Shown one piece after another: positions 47,577-59,716 of a stretch of 64,000 nt of DNA. Origin of the DNA: Enchytraeus crypticus (Eukaryota > Annelida > Clitellata > Enchytraeida > Enchytraeidae); assembly GCA_905160935.1 (NCBI GenBank), contig CAJHZI010000240.1, forward strand, positions 512,501 to 576,500, given 5' to 3'. Position 1 is the stretch's first letter; each line of letters starts with the position of its first letter. The translations under genes and the position numbers were made by a program. The notes beneath the pieces were generated by a model. That model worked only from the letters and a program-made list of their open reading frames with translations, did not search any database and was not told the origin of the DNA.

Positions 47577-48685
47577 GCACTCTAATAGATAAACAACAGG
47601 TCCACGGCATAAAGCTTTTGATGGAGAATGCGTCGCACTAAGAGATTAACTCAAAAATGTATCACTTTTAAGATTAATTCTCCTTTTATATTTTTCTTTC
47701 TTTTATTGTTCCCTTTATTTCATCTCTTTAACGCTCTTTTTTTCGTTCGTTCCTTTTCTAACTGTTACACGCTAACACATATTCACAAATCTTTGAAGGC
47801 TCTCTTTAGATTTGTTAAGTTATCTTACCTGAATGAATGTTTTTATTTGACTGATTAGTTTTCTTCTAAAATCGATAATCTGCAATCGGGTCTTTGTTTA
47901 AAAGCCAAACAAAAAGCCAAAATAGGATTTTTCTTTAATGTAAGAAATCCTTGACGTTAATTACTGCCTCAAGAATACAATCAAAACTCTACAAAGAAAT
48001 AATACAATCGAACCTCAAGTTTGATGAATTTTAAAACAATATAGCCTAAAAAGATTTACCTGTTTACATCAAAGTTTAATGGCTGTTTCTTTATCATACA
48101 CTTTCCATGATGATGCGATTAAGACTCGAACAGGTAGCTTCCTTGTTCTTAGGACTCGAACGGGTACCTTCCTTGTTCTTAGGATTCGACCAGATAGCTT
48201 CCTTGTTCTTAGGAATCGACCAGGTAACTTCCTGGTTTTTAGGATTCGACGATGTAACATCATTGTTCTTAGGCTAAATGTGAAAGTGTTGATTTGTACC
48301 TATGTGTGGGTACGAAGTTTCGCTACGTCGGAAAAGAGAAGGAAGAAAAAACTGAAAATCGAGGAATTGGCGAAGACTAGGCTTTTGTTTAGGTACATCA
48401 TAGAGAAATCGTTGGGAGATTACCACATGACATGACACGGTTGACCAACTTGGAAGACAGAGTGTTGACAGCTTTGGATGCAAATATCTCAAGGGTTTTT
48501 CTTCTTGACAAGAAGAAGAAGAAGACATATGTTTATTAGTTCACATATCCCACAACATACTACGAATAACATAAAGGTACTTAAGTAAAACACAGGAAGA
48601 AACACATAATTAAATCTTAACTAGGTCTACTTCGCATTTCGTATTGGAATATTTACTGTATCTATTTTGTGCTCAAAATCTGCAG
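47336..48685. repeat. Gene B intron 1: TA arrays and 30-bp repeat
   Basis: 47400-47570 is TA repeats with ACATGTA breaks. 48118-48273 has five copies of a 30-bp unit (GGTAGCTTCCTTGTTCTTAG); being a multiple of three it stays open and reads as a ten-residue repeat, but nothing else supports coding. The rest is AT-rich. Confidence 0.75.
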
Positions 48686-48795
48686 TTTCTATTTTGGGAT
48701 GACAGCCTGTGAGGCTATATACGCCTCCAACCCTGCTCTCGAATTGGTTGTGTCCAAGAAAGTGGAGGTGTTAATTGGACCAGTCTGCACTGTTG
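48686..48795 (+). CDS. Gene B exon 2: ligand-binding domain, first lobe
   Basis: 110-nt exon after acceptor TCTGCAG, before donor GTGTGT. It encodes FYFGMTACEAIYASNPALEL, then VEVLIGPVCTV. Same length and phases as gene A 678-787. Confidence 0.9.
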
Positions 48796-48829
48796 GTGTG
48801 TATATCTGAAACAACCGCTTTCAATCTTC

Positions 48830-49050
48830 CAATCTAATCTAATCTAATCTAATCTAATCTAATCTAATCTAATCTAATCTAGTCTAGTCTAGTCTAGTCT
48901 AGTCTAGTCTAGTCTAGTCTAATCTAGTCTAGTCTAGTCTAGTCTAGTCTAGTCTAGTCTAGTCTAGTCTAGTCTAGTCTAGTCTAGTCTAGTCTACTCT
49001 AGTCTAGTCTAGTCTAGTCTACTCTAGTCTAGTCTAGTCGAGTCGAGTCT
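48830..49050. repeat. Pentamer array shifting from TCTAA to TCTAG
   Basis: About 220 bp of five-base repeats. The first block is TCTAA, the rest TCTAG with a few TCTAC and TCGAG variants, starting about 35 bases after the exon 2 donor of gene B. Confidence 0.92.
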
Positions 49051-49059
49051 AAACTAATA

Positions 49060-49695
49060 TATCTCTTACTGCCTTTTGGCAGCTCTAAGGTTATATGACG
49101 CCTTCACTCTGCTCTCTTTTCCGCTTTCCTCTTCATTTCCACATATGAGTGGGTCTTTAAATCATCTTACATTCGAAAAAATCGGTCTGCATCTGCCTCT
49201 ATTTCCTTGTATTTTGCCTTCTATGACCTCTTTTAATGGACCTTCCCCCTTAGAATGTGTCCTATCCAACTCGTCTGCCTATTTTTAATGCATTTATCAA
49301 CTGCCTATCTGTACCAACTCCTTCCAGAACTTCCTCATGTATAACCTTTTGAGTCCAGCTAATCCTTTCTATTCTTCTCCATATCCACATTTCTAATGCC
49401 TCTAGATTCCTGATATATTCATTCCCTCTCCCGTCATCATCGTCTTCCCTTTAAACACAGTTTAACTAGGGTCGGGATACGAATGGACATTCTCCACTCC
49501 TCTTTGTCCCATACCATATCAAAATCTCTTCCATTCATTTTAGAAAATTTTTTGGCAACTTCTGGAGTCTAGGCTCTCACCAAAGGAATGCCTTTTCTGA
49601 CGTTGGTTTGAATTTTAGTGCTTCAGTCACCTTCTATGACACGTGCAGTCACCGGTTGGTCTATTCTTCAAACAACCCGGGTACAACACAGGAAA
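49060..49695. repeat. GA-tailed LINE end (minus) followed by R3 (plus)
   Basis: 49060-49425 is the 3' part of the GA-tailed LINE on the minus strand, with the GRPR-type region and 'RRYxPW' end in its reverse reading (landmarks TGAGTGGGTCTTTAAATCAT and TAGAATGTGTCCTATCCAAC). 49436-49695 is R3: GGGTCGGGATACGAATGGAC, GACGTTGGTTTGAATTTTAG, CACCGGTTGGTCTATTCTTC. Confidence 0.7.
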
Positions 49696-49792
49696 TTCCT
49701 TCCATCTACTGTAATAAAATAGAAACTACAGTAATTAAAATAAAATTAAGATTTATCATGTGACTTTATCCCGGTGCTTCGGTGTTTTCCAG

Positions 49793-50140
49793 ATTGCTCT
49801 CCAGCTGGACTGATCTCGGCTTTCTTCGACATCCCAATGTTTCCGGTCTATTGTCTGGACGGCAATGTGGAAAACAAAACTCTTTACTCCACGACGATCC
49901 GAACCATGGGATCTTTTCAAATCTTCGGCCATGGACTTCTGGAGGTGTTCCGTTATTACCGCTGGAAGAGAGTCGTCATGCTGAACGAGATGGATGAGCA
50001 ATGGTGTACATTTGGACAGGACATTGTTTCCAAGTGGTTGAGAAATTACGTGGAGAGCATTGAGCCTGTATATATGCTGAAGGTTCCTCAGGACGCCGAC
50101 CTAGTGAATTATCTGGAATTGATAAAACAGCGAGGAAGAA
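49793..50140 (+). CDS. Gene B exon 3: ligand-binding domain core
   Basis: 348-nt exon after acceptor TTTTCCAG, before donor GTAAAA. It encodes FPVYCLDGNVENKTLYSTTI, FRYYRWKRVVML and LIKQRGRS. Equal in length and phase to gene A 2135-2482, with about 63% identity by hand count. Confidence 0.94.
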
Positions 50141-52150
50141 GTAAAACACCTTTTAGTTATTAATTTTGATTTAATATCTACATGTAGATTAATGTCAGCA
50201 AATATCTGTTTTATAAGCAATTAAGGATTGTCTTAATCTTTGTGAAATTCTTGACGGTAGCTCGATTTCGTCGAGTCGTCTTGAACGTCAAATACAGTAC
50301 AATCTATACCTACCTAATATCTGTTTCAATAAATAACATTAGTGTTTATATGCAAATACTAATAATAATAAAACTGGAGAACAGCGTATCTACGGTAAAA
50401 ACCTAACTTTAATTACATAGCTTAGATCTAACCATAATGTTTATTAATGCAATTTTTTAAAATTGACATGCAATCTTGACAGAAAACTGGCTTTCTAGGT
50501 TTCTGGTACTATTAATATTGACATTAAAGTTAATATAAATATAAGTATTACTTTTAATTTAATAATATAATATTAAATCAATTATATGGTAAAATTTAAT
50601 ATTAGTATTAATATTTATATTAATATTTTTACTAATACAAATATTAATTGATTTTAGTAAAAATAATAATAATTCCCAGTGTTGTGTCCGAGTTGTTTGA
50701 ACAATTGACCAAATGGTGACTGCACTTGTCGTAGAAGACAACTGAAGCACTAAGATCCATACCAACGTCAGAAAGAGCATTCGGTGGGTGAGCGCCTAGG
50801 CTTCAGAAATTGCTACAGAAATTTAAAAGAATGAGAAAATCTCAAATAGAGGATTGCCTGATGATAATACTATGATGTGGGACAGAAAGGATTTGAGGCC
50901 GTCTATTCGTATCCCGACTCTAGTTAAACTGGGATTCAAGGGCTGATGATGATGACTAATATCAATATGTATATTAATCTTAATATGTTTACTAATATCA
51001 GTATTGATATTAATATTAAATAAATATTGGTATTAATATTAATGTTAATGTTAATGTTATTAGTTTTATAATTTTGAAATTAAAATTAAAATTATTATTA
51101 ATATTAATATTCAAACTAAAACTCATTTCAATATTAGTCTTATCTCATGGGAACTATCTGCTGCTGCAATGCTAAAAGATAACATGATTTTATAACATAC
51201 TAGCTCGTGCCAAATTAATGCATTCTTCGACGTGGGAAATCTACCGAAATTTAGACTAACTTCTGTAACGGTAGCTAGAGTGTGTCGTGTCTTCCTGTAT
51301 AGAAGCAATAAACGCCATGCAATGTCAGAGAACTACTAAGCTATTTAAATTTTCTGTTTTATACTATAAGGTTAAATATATCTTCACCCTATTGGGCTGA
51401 TAGGGAAATGATAAACTTCAGCTTGTAGAATTTGCCGTTCCGAAAAAAAAGTTTCCATTTTAGCTTATTTGTGTCCATCACCTATTTGAAACTGCCTTAC
51501 ATTTGAGCTCATCTCAATCTGCAAGTTTCATTTGGTGACAAACTCGTAAATTACTATTAGTTCAGGCTTTTAAGAAATCAGATCTTTCTAACTATACGAA
51601 ATTATCTAATGGACATTGAGGTTAATTTTGCCGGCTATTTGACAGGTTGTTCGACATTTCTTTCTTCTTTCTCTCTATTGTCCTCCACCATTCTTTCTCT
51701 CCATCTTCTCATTTCTAGCCTTATTACCACTGTAAATTCTCTCATGTCAGCTTCATTCGATATTCATTCAACATATTGCGTCTCGTTGCTTTGCATCGTT
51801 TTATATATACAGTATATGATGTTATTGTATCGCATTGTAAAGTATTATATCCCATTTAACTAATTCTCTGTATTCTTTTGAACTACACTATGCTGCACTG
51901 AATAGAATAATGTAGGTCCACTCTACAATATTGATCTTGTTGGCATGTTGATTGGCAGAAAATCAGTAGGTTCAAGCCTTCAGGATTCAAATCCAGCCAC
52001 TGCCATACTATCGAACATGAAACTGACGTTAAACTTGACTTTAGCGTTAGTTTTACTGTACAGTACTTTAATTGTATATCATTAAAACATTTATTACTAT
52101 ATGGTACTGTTAAAACTACTGCACCCTACCTTACTGTCTTACAATACTGT
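50141..52150. repeat. Gene B intron 3, left part: R3 and SINE-1
   Basis: 50680-50945 is a minus-strand R3 copy (GAAGCACTAAGATCCATACC, GTCTATTCGTATCCCGACTC). 51930-52050 is a plus-strand SINE-1 subfamily copy (GATTCAAATCCAGCC, AAACTGACGTTAAACTTGAC). 50150-50650 and 50950-51900 are AT-rich with no supported feature. Confidence 0.55.
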
Positions 52151-52625
52151 ACTGTTATTGACTATACAATACTCTACTGTACTGAACTCTACACTACTGT
52201 ACTGTACTGTAGCATACTATACTGTATTCCACTGTACAATACTGTACTGTACAATACACCACTGTACTATACTCAACTGTACAATACTCTACTGTACAAT
52301 ACTCTACTATACAATACACTACTGCACAATACACTACTGCACAATACTCTACTGCACAATACTCTACTGTACAATACTCTACTGTACAATACTCTACTGT
52401 ACAATACTCTACTGTACAATACTCTACTGTACAATACTCTACTGTACAATATTCTACTGTACAATACTCTACTGTACAATACTCTACTGTACAATACTCT
52501 ACTGTACAATACTCTACTGCACGATACTCTACTGTACAATATTCTACTGTACAATACTCTACTGTACAATACTCTACTGTACAATATTCTACTGTACAAT
52601 ACTCTACTGTACAATACACTACTAT
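52150..52625. repeat. 15-bp minisatellite
   Basis: About 30 copies of a 15-bp unit (TACTCTACTGTACAA) with few variants. The period is a multiple of three, so open frames of 141-179 codons appear on both strands; these are not genes. Confidence 0.93.
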
Positions 52626-52648
52626 CCTATACTATTATGAAGTCTAAT

Positions 52649-52847
52649 ATACTATACTGTACAGTACCCCTGGTTGTATTCTACCCTTTACACTGTACTT
52701 GACTGTACTACTCGTGATCGTGTGCCACTTCTACTCTACTGTACTCCACAGCACTGTACTCAAATATACTATACTATACAGTACCCTCTGGTTGTACTAC
52801 ACACTTTTGTACTGTACTTGACAGTCGTGATAGTGTGCCACTACAAG
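52649..52847. repeat. Tandem duplication across the exon 4 acceptor of gene B
   Basis: 52649-52733 and 52766-52847 align along their length: ACAGTACCC.TGGTTGTA, CTGTACTTGAC, then TCGTGAT.GTGTGCCACT, the last being the first bases of exon 4. The left copy has lost the acceptor AG (GACTGTACTACTCG where the real site is GACAGTCG). Confidence 0.75.
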
Positions 52848-53027
52848 GAGAGGGAGATCGCCAGGCTGATGCTGGCCGCTCAGGACCAGGGCATGACCGA
52901 GGGGGACTACGTCTTCATCCGCTACTGGCCCATCGCTGCGGCCGCCAATGCCTACTTCACGGACTTCCCTGATCTGATGGAACCCAACGATACTCGCCGT
53001 ATGGAAGCTTACTATGCGCTAAAACAG
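52825..53027 (+). CDS. Gene B exon 4: ligand-binding domain, second lobe
   Basis: 203-nt exon after acceptor TTGACAG, before donor GTGAGA. It encodes IVIVCHYKEREIARLMLAAQ, DQGMTEGDYVFIRYWP and EAYYALKQ. One codon longer than gene A 5628-5827. More GC-rich than the equivalent A exon. Confidence 0.9.
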
Positions 53028-53039
53028 GTGAGACTGTAA

Positions 53040-53245
53040 TAGTAATAATAATTATGATGATGATGATGACGATGACGATGATGACTATCACGATGATAAT
53101 GATGATAATGATGATGATGACGATGAAGATGATGATGACGGTGGCGATTATGGTGGTGGTGGTGGTAGTTATGTTGGTGATGGGGATGATGATGATGATG
53201 ATAACGATGACGATGATAATGATGACGATGATGATGATGTTGTTG
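53040..53245. repeat. GAT/ATG trinucleotide array
   Basis: About 200 bp of imperfect GAT repeats with GAC and GGT variants fills most of intron 4 of gene B. Confidence 0.88.
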
Positions 53246-53275
53246 TTTTTCTTATAAGTTTTTTCCACCTAGCAG

Positions 53276-53386
53276 ATGACCTACAGTAACGACACATCCG
53301 CTGAAGACATGGCAATATTTCTGGAGGAAGTGAACAAAAGGAATAAACTTCCACCTTGGGACAATATTGTTCCACCTACTGCGGAG
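53276..53386 (+). CDS. Gene B exon 5: ectodomain
   Basis: 111-nt exon after acceptor CCTAGCAG, before donor GTTAAC. It encodes MTYSNDTSAEDMAIFLEEVN, then KRNKLPPWDNIVP. Same length and phase as gene A 6844-6954. The initial Met is internal to the protein. Confidence 0.9.
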
Positions 53387-53412
53387 GTTAACGTATCACT
53401 CTTTCTGTTACT

Positions 53413-53469
<57 letters not shown>

Positions 53470-53539
53470 CCTTTCCCTCTCTCTCTCGTAGTTGTTGACT
53501 TCCTGGGTATTTCTTTGGAAATGCGGCTGTGATCAATAT

Positions 53540-53800
53540 CCACGACCTGACCTATTTACAGTTTTCATATACGACCTGACCAATTTAAAACTTAATGGCG
53601 ATGAACATATTATTAAGAATTTCATCTCTAACCTAAGTGATTTATAATTATAGGCTGATGAGCAAACGTATTTAATCTATTACCTGACATGTTTGTAATT
53701 CTAGGCTGAAAGCATGCCAATTTCAACTCTGACCTGACCATTTTATAATTCTAGGCTGATGAGCATGCGCATTTCATCTATGACCTGACCTATTTATGGG
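53540..53800. repeat. 50-bp tandem repeat of the exon 6 acceptor plus exon start
   Basis: Units 53654-53704 and 53705-53754, a more decayed unit about 53595-53653, and the exon start itself (53755 on) share GGCTGA(T)GAGCA, TGACCTGACC and TATAATTCTAG in order. Each unit ends in TAG, so AGs at 53653 and 53704 precede the real acceptor at 53754. Using 53704 would add 50 nt and reach TGA soon after. A CT run at 53417-53490 lies just upstream. Confidence 0.8.
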
Positions 53801-53890
53801 CTATATTAGCAACACGGATGAAGAACGAAGGTTTGGATTATCGAAATGGCTCTCTGATGCTGGAATACTCGAAGGGATTCCAATATAATG
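53755..53890 (+). CDS. Gene B exon 6: ectodomain
   Basis: 136-nt exon before donor GTGTGA. It encodes [18 protein letters not shown], then YRNGSLMLEYSKGFQYNG. Same length and phase as gene A 14378-14513. The acceptor was chosen among three tandem AGs by that length match. Confidence 0.9.
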
Positions 53891-54389
53891 GTGTGATTCA
53901 AATATTATCAATAATTATTATTAGTGATCGTTGCCATCAAAAGGCAAAGATTACTAATAACCAAGGAGAGGAAGGAGGAAATGGGCCTTAAACAATCATC
54001 TGTGCTTCCTGACCCAGTGTGCCGTTATTTATGTTTTATGCTATACATTCAAGAATATGGTATGAATCCAATATACTAATGTGAATCCAAAATAATGGTG
54101 TGGTAGGTTGTAATGTGTTTAACGTCAAGATTCAGAAGCACAAGGCTTCTCTTCGAGACAACTCGACACACTCGAGCTACCGTAACAAACATTAATTTTA
54201 CAGTAAGTTACTGGTAAGTCACTGGTGCTTAACCGTAGTATTGCTGAAGATTAACATAATGATACAATAAAATGGTATGAATCCAATATAGTGATATAAA
54301 TTTAATATGCTGGTATGATATCCGTTATATTAGCATATTATAATTAAAGTTATAGTAATTAGTATTATTGTTGCTATAATTATTATTTT

Positions 54390-54605
54390 GTTTATACACT
54401 CCGTGTGTAAAGAGTCCGATATTTGATAAAAACGATTCAAGAAATATGTGCTGAATATCGCCGCCCGGCTAGTCAAGGTCGTCAAGCGGCTTAAAAATGC
54501 CCAATCGAACTATAATAAATCTGTAAAACGTCACGCAAAGCCTTTGCCAAAGAAAAGATGCCTCTCGCTTATGGCAGGTTTTGTCTGCAATTAGCCTGAC
54601 TATGA
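54390..54605 (-). mobile_element. Minus-strand end of restriction-endonuclease LINE
   Basis: Reverse reading matches the last 200 bp of the 41300-42500 element: landmarks TTTGGCAAAGAAAAGATGCC, CGCCGCCCGGCTAGTCAAGG and AAAAACGATTCAAG. TAA/ATT-rich repeats lie on both sides (54345-54390 and 54605-54890). Confidence 0.75.
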
Positions 54606-54924
54606 CATTAAATTATAATGATATTATAAATGTACAGTATTCTAATATCATTAATATTATAATGACTATTTCTATAATAATAATATAAATAATAGTAATT
54701 ACATTAAGCAGTAGTATTAGTATAGTTGCTATTATTACACTCTAATAATAATAATTATTATTATTACTGTATAATTATATTGATAAATAATACTTTTAAT
54801 ATTAGAGTCCATATCATTATAGTTCATATTATTATTGTTATTGTTATCAGACCTATTATTACTATTATTAGTATTACTATTATTATTAAGTCTTACATGT
54901 ATTCCTGGAGAGAGTTGGCACAGG

Positions 54925-55150
54925 TAGACAGTTGATGAATGTATTAAGAAATAGGAAGATGGATAGGACACATTGTAAGGGGGGAAGGTCTATTAAAAGA
55001 GGTCATAGATGGTAGAATGAAAGGAAAAAGAGACAGAGGCAGGCCGAGATTAGGTATGTTAGATTATTTAAAGACCCACTCATATGTGAAAATGAAGAGT
55101 GGAGGCGTTATGTACCATGGACCTGCCAGTAGGCAGTGCACTAAGAGACA
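54925..55150 (+). mobile_element. 3' end of GA-tailed LINE, plus strand
   Basis: Landmarks GACAGTTGATGAATGTATTA, GGCAGGCCGAGATTAGGTAT, AGATTATTTAAAGACCCACT and CCATGGACCTGCCAGTAGGC, ending CACTAAGAGACAGAGAC. Translated, it carries GKRDRGRPRLGMLDYLKTHS, a LINE ORF2 C-terminus. Confidence 0.75.
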
Positions 55151-55211
55151 GAGACATGTATTACTGCCAATGATTCCTATTCGTGACTTGGAACATTTTC
55201 CACTTTTCCAG

Positions 55212-55336
55212 GTATATCCGGATACGTTCAGATAGACGACAACGGTGACGCACGGAGACCCCTGGCCATGATGAGCTTAAATCCAGGATCAGCGGTCTAC
55301 ACGGAGTATCTCTCTATCCACCTGTCCAATCAATCG
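55212..55336 (+). CDS. Gene B exon 7: ectodomain
   Basis: 125-nt exon after acceptor TTTTCCAG, before donor GTACCT. It encodes ISGYVQIDDNGDARRPLAMM, then SLNPGSAVYTEYLSIHLSNQ. Same length and phase as gene A 20153-20277. Confidence 0.92.
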
Positions 55337-56601
55337 GTACCTCCACTCCAATTATCTTCTCTAATGTCGGTGGTTTTAATTTTTTCAAAGCAGTTTGTCT
55401 GCTAATAAAGTGTATTGTAGATTCGTGTACCTGATGGCAGGTATTCAGTTCTTTACAGTATTCTTTATATTTGTTTAGCTTAGTATTATTGAACTCCCTC
55501 TGTAAAGTAGTCTCGAAGACCGATTTCGGCCATGACACTGCTATATACGTTTTCGTTGTTAATTATAATAATTATTTTTTAAATATTTTTTTAATTATTT
55601 ATTTATTATTATTATTAACAACGAAATTATTATCATGTTATTATTTATTATTTTACAATAATAATACTAATACTACTACTACTAATAATAATCATAATCA
55701 TAATAATAATCTTCATCACCTTGCTCCTGAGCATTAAATTTATGTTTAGTACCTTTTCTTTACTGCTGGTACTTTGAATCTCTTCTTATTGCAAGTTATA
55801 TCTAGGACTTTCAATAACAAACCTTTATTTTACCAGCGGTACTTAAAAGTCCACATTAGCAACTAAGACGTTCTTACAGTCTAGATTAGAGGGAGACCAA
55901 TTATCCAGAATGCTTAGTATAAAAACCATTCAATAACGTTGTTTTATTCTAATTTCTAAAAATAATTCTGTCAAAGAAAGGGTTAAGCATTTTTGAGTTA
56001 AATTTACACATGTAGGTTAATTTATTTAAATTTAGGTTTAAAAATTAAGTTAAATTTAGGTATTTAAGTTCAGAAAATTTACGCATTTATCTCAAGTTAA
56101 AGTTAAGCATCAAACTTCAAATAAATTTAAGCCTATCAAAGAGGCAAATTTATTCTACTCGCTGAACCGGTACATGGAATCTATAAAGCTGAAAAGCTGA
56201 AGTAAGCTTCAAATTAATCTCTCGAAGCGATATCATTGGTGGGCGAACCCAGGATTTGAATCCCAAGCCGAAACAGAGCTACAAACTGTCTATAAGTTTC
56301 AGTGTCTTTAATTAAATTGATAGAATTCATGATGAACGGTCATCATATATTCGTCATCTTTACTGTTAACCTCACCACCATCATCATCTTCATCATGATA
56401 TGCATTATCATCATCGTATTCATCATCATATTCATCATCATGATGAACGGTATTTTTGTAATTTATTTTAGCTCGGAGCCTTGGATTTGATGCAAAAGTG
56501 CTCGATGTTGACGCTAGTAGCTTAATAAATATAATTAATAATTAGTAATTGCTGTTTTCGATGATGTCGTTGTTGTTCTACTCTGTGCGTAACTTCTTCA
56601 G
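55337..56601. repeat. Gene B intron 7: ATT and CAT repeats, SINE-1 remnant
   Basis: 55560-55715 is ATT/TAA-rich. 56190-56290 looks like a decayed minus-strand SINE-1 (CGAAGCGATATCATTGG, CCCAGGATTTGAATCCC). 56345-56450 has CAT repeats. Nothing else is supported. Confidence 0.5.
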
Positions 56602-56710
56602 GACATTACCGTATTGAGTGATGACGTTGCGTGGGGGAAGAAATCTCGCCCACCCCTTGATATGCCCCCCTGTGGGTTCCAGGGTGAACTCTGTGTACCC
56701 GCAGCTACCG
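56602..56710 (+). CDS. Gene B exon 8: juxtamembrane ectodomain
   Basis: 109-nt exon after acceptor CTTCTTCAG, before donor GTATCT. It encodes LSDDVAWGKKSRPPLDMPPC, then GFQGELCVPAAT. Same length and phase as gene A 22421-22529; both end with the paired cysteines before the membrane. Confidence 0.93.
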
Positions 56711-58272
56711 GTATCTCTTTTGCTATTATTCATGTACAACAATTTGCAACAATTTAGTGTATTAAATATTAGATTTATTTGAATGTCTTGTAATATTATG
56801 TAAATATTTTAAAGTTATTCCTTATGAACTACAATTTGTTAAAAGTTTTGTATTTAAAATTGGTAACATTGTATTACAATTTGTATTTACAATATACATT
56901 TTTATTTAAAATTCATTACATTCACATTTAATTTACATTTTTTAAATATTTATTAACATATGCAATTATTTACAATTGATAGCAATATCATTGGGTAAAC
57001 TGGATAGTTTTATCAAGCAATGATGCCCCTGCCCATTAAATGTTTTTCGAAACTGAGGAAGGAATAGGGGGCCCACCTCGTCATAAGCAGAATCCCCAAG
57101 AATAATGATATATCACAAGGAATGTTATAGATGATTTAAAGATCCACTCGTATGTTGACATGAAGAGGAAAACGGATGATAGAGATTAGAGGAGGCGTTA
57201 TATAACATGGACCTGCCAGTAGGCAATGCACCAAGAAAGAGAGAACAATTTCAGTTCGTTATTCCTTGAACTTTACACTTGCAACGGTTCGATGACCTAA
57301 TGGATAGCACGTTTGCCTGGGAAGCTGGAGGCTAGAGTTTCGAAAATCAGTTGGACAACCTATTACTCTTTCCCTATCTCGTGATATACAGAAAAATGAT
57401 GTAATTGTTTTGATTTTCAGTCAGACAACCTTTGAGAGTGATTTGTGATGTAGGACGGGATGATAAACTTTAAGTTTACTTTTTCTAAATTAATACTGCT
57501 GTTGGGATAAAAGGAAATATTATCCCAACTATACGATTGAAATAGCAAAATTAAAAATGATAGCGGGTAGTGAGAATGTACTGCAGAATGTCTGAACGTT
57601 AGGTCATTGGAGTCCATGTATGATATGAAGATCAATATCAAACAGACATACATGTAAGTGATTCGAGTGTCCCGAGAAAGAGATGAAGTCAGTAGAACAA
57701 AAACTAAATTAAAAATAAATAGGACGTGATTTGGGCAGGTATGGAATTTCAAATGCTTAGGACACACTATTACCCCTTTTGTATCGGGACACTTAAGAAC
57801 ATACCAACCATAAACTGCACGTGTCAGAATAGGCGACTGAGCAAGAACTGAGGAAGGCAACTGGAAACCAGTTCAGAATGTATACCATCATATTTTCTAT
57901 GTTTCTCCTTTCTATATAACTCTACCTGATGTTTTTTAATGTTTCATGTGATAGATAAATATACAAATAAATGCAAAGAAATTAAAATACTGGACTAAAT
58001 TTAATTTGCAAGCATAAGTTGACCTATATTCACTGTGAATTTTCACTAGTAGCACAATAATAATAATGAAAATTAGAGTGCTACTGTCGTCCATGACAAC
58101 ATCGAGCACTATTGAGATAAATCCAAAGCCCGTGAGCTAAAAGAAGGTTTAAAACGGTGCAAATTTCAAAATCGAAAGAAATCAGTCCAAAGATAAACCT
58201 GTTAACCATATAATAAGCATTTGACCATCATAAAACACATAATTTATACATTGCACACACACGAGAAGGACC

Positions 58273-58342
<70 letters not shown>

Positions 58343-59716
58343 AACATATATTAACGGAAGAACGTGTAAAGGGAGTAAAGATCGTTCAACTAGAAAATAA
58401 AAAGGCACGAAATTTGATATTTGACATTTATTAAATTTCAAATAATATTTAATGGTAAATGTAAGCAAAAGTATCGCATCCTGGGATAGACGATATATCT
58501 CATCTTCTCCTAAATTACAATACAGCTTGACTTTTATGCATTACTAAATTACTAATCAAAATATAACTGCACAGTTTTATGCTTTACCGTTAAAGAACGT
58601 CAAAAATAGCTGCTATTACGTAGTTTTGATTAAATACTATTTTAAAACATATAATTTATACTTTAATTAACTATACAAAAAAGAATAGTGTTAGTGGAAC
58701 GTTACTTTCATTAGCGTAATTATTTGCATGTTATTAATTATGGTTGTTGCAAATCATTGAAATAAATGGCACTTCCAATTTAGCTTTGATAAAATATCAT
58801 CAAGGAAATTATCGAAACATTTTGTAAGACTATTCCACTCTGTAATACTAAACATTTCCATTCAGTTCTTTTTTGAAATAGGCTAATATATCGGTTTGTT
58901 AAAATTAATTTTTGAAGAAAGTTTTATTTTTTATTAATAGTTTTAATATATCCTTCAATTGCCCCATATTGAACTGACATTATTGAATGCTACGATCAAA
59001 TAACAAAATATTTTACTGAACGTTTTAGAATAAGCATTATCTCTGAGGAATGCATAGGGGGCCACCTCGTTCTAAGCAGAATCCCCCACGATTAATGATT
59101 TATCAAAAGGAATGTTATTGATGGTTTAAATATCTACTGGTATGTTGACTTGAAGAGGAAAACTGAAGATATATAGAGATGAGTGGAGGATTTAATTACC
59201 ATGAATCTGCCAGTACGATGTGCACTAAGAATGAAGCTTTTTCTAAGCTTCGTTGCATTGCTGTATACAATTCAGTAGACTCTAGGATCGATACCAGGAT
59301 AGACTTGCAATGAAATTTCACCTACATATTCACTGCGCGAGGTGAAGATAAGGTACCGATGTCGCTTAAAATCTCATTTGTAGCTCTAAAATTTGTTGTT
59401 TTCAAAATTGCAGATTCACTTAAACTTGATTCTTGCAAAAACTACCATTACTAAATATTTCACGTATCCTCTTAATTGATTTTTTATTAATTTCTATACA
59501 CTTTGGTATGGAAGCGTCACTTAACTTACGATGCTTTTGCCATTGCATATTACATGACTGGTTATTATTCTATTAGACTACAGCTCACATGACCGTAGCT
59601 ATTTAGGTGTTATGTATTAAATATACAGTATATTAAATATATGATTTATTATTTTTTATAAATTTATTTATATTATATTAAATTTATATTATATTAATAT
59701 TATATATTTATATTGT
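56711..59716. repeat. Gene B intron 8, left part: GA-tailed repeats and other dispersed repeats
   Basis: 57010-57245 and 59030-59230 are plus-strand copies of the short GA-tailed repeat (CACCTCGT.ATAAGCAGAAT; the first ends in the usual CCTGCCAGTAGGC, the second in a mutated version). 57285-57350 has a tRNA-like head (GACCTAATGGATAGCACG). 57780-57880 shares GGCGACTG and AAGAACTGAGGAAGGCAACT with 38755-38900. 58065-58200 repeats 811-920. 58280-58340 is TA. 58345-59025 is AT-rich with nothing recognised. Confidence 0.6.

Noticed and set aside
48079-48435. 118-codon frame with a ten-residue repeat
   Set aside because: Comes from a 30-bp tandem repeat inside intron 1 of gene B. No homologous exon in gene A.
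52101-52640. Open frames of 141-179 codons on both strands
   Set aside because: They follow a 15-bp repeat whose length is a multiple of three, so any frame without a stop in one unit stays open.
57285-57350. Possible tRNA gene (GACCTAATGGATAGCACG)
   Set aside because: A-box-like start only; box B is poor (AGTTTCGAAA) and the arms do not pair. More likely a SINE head.
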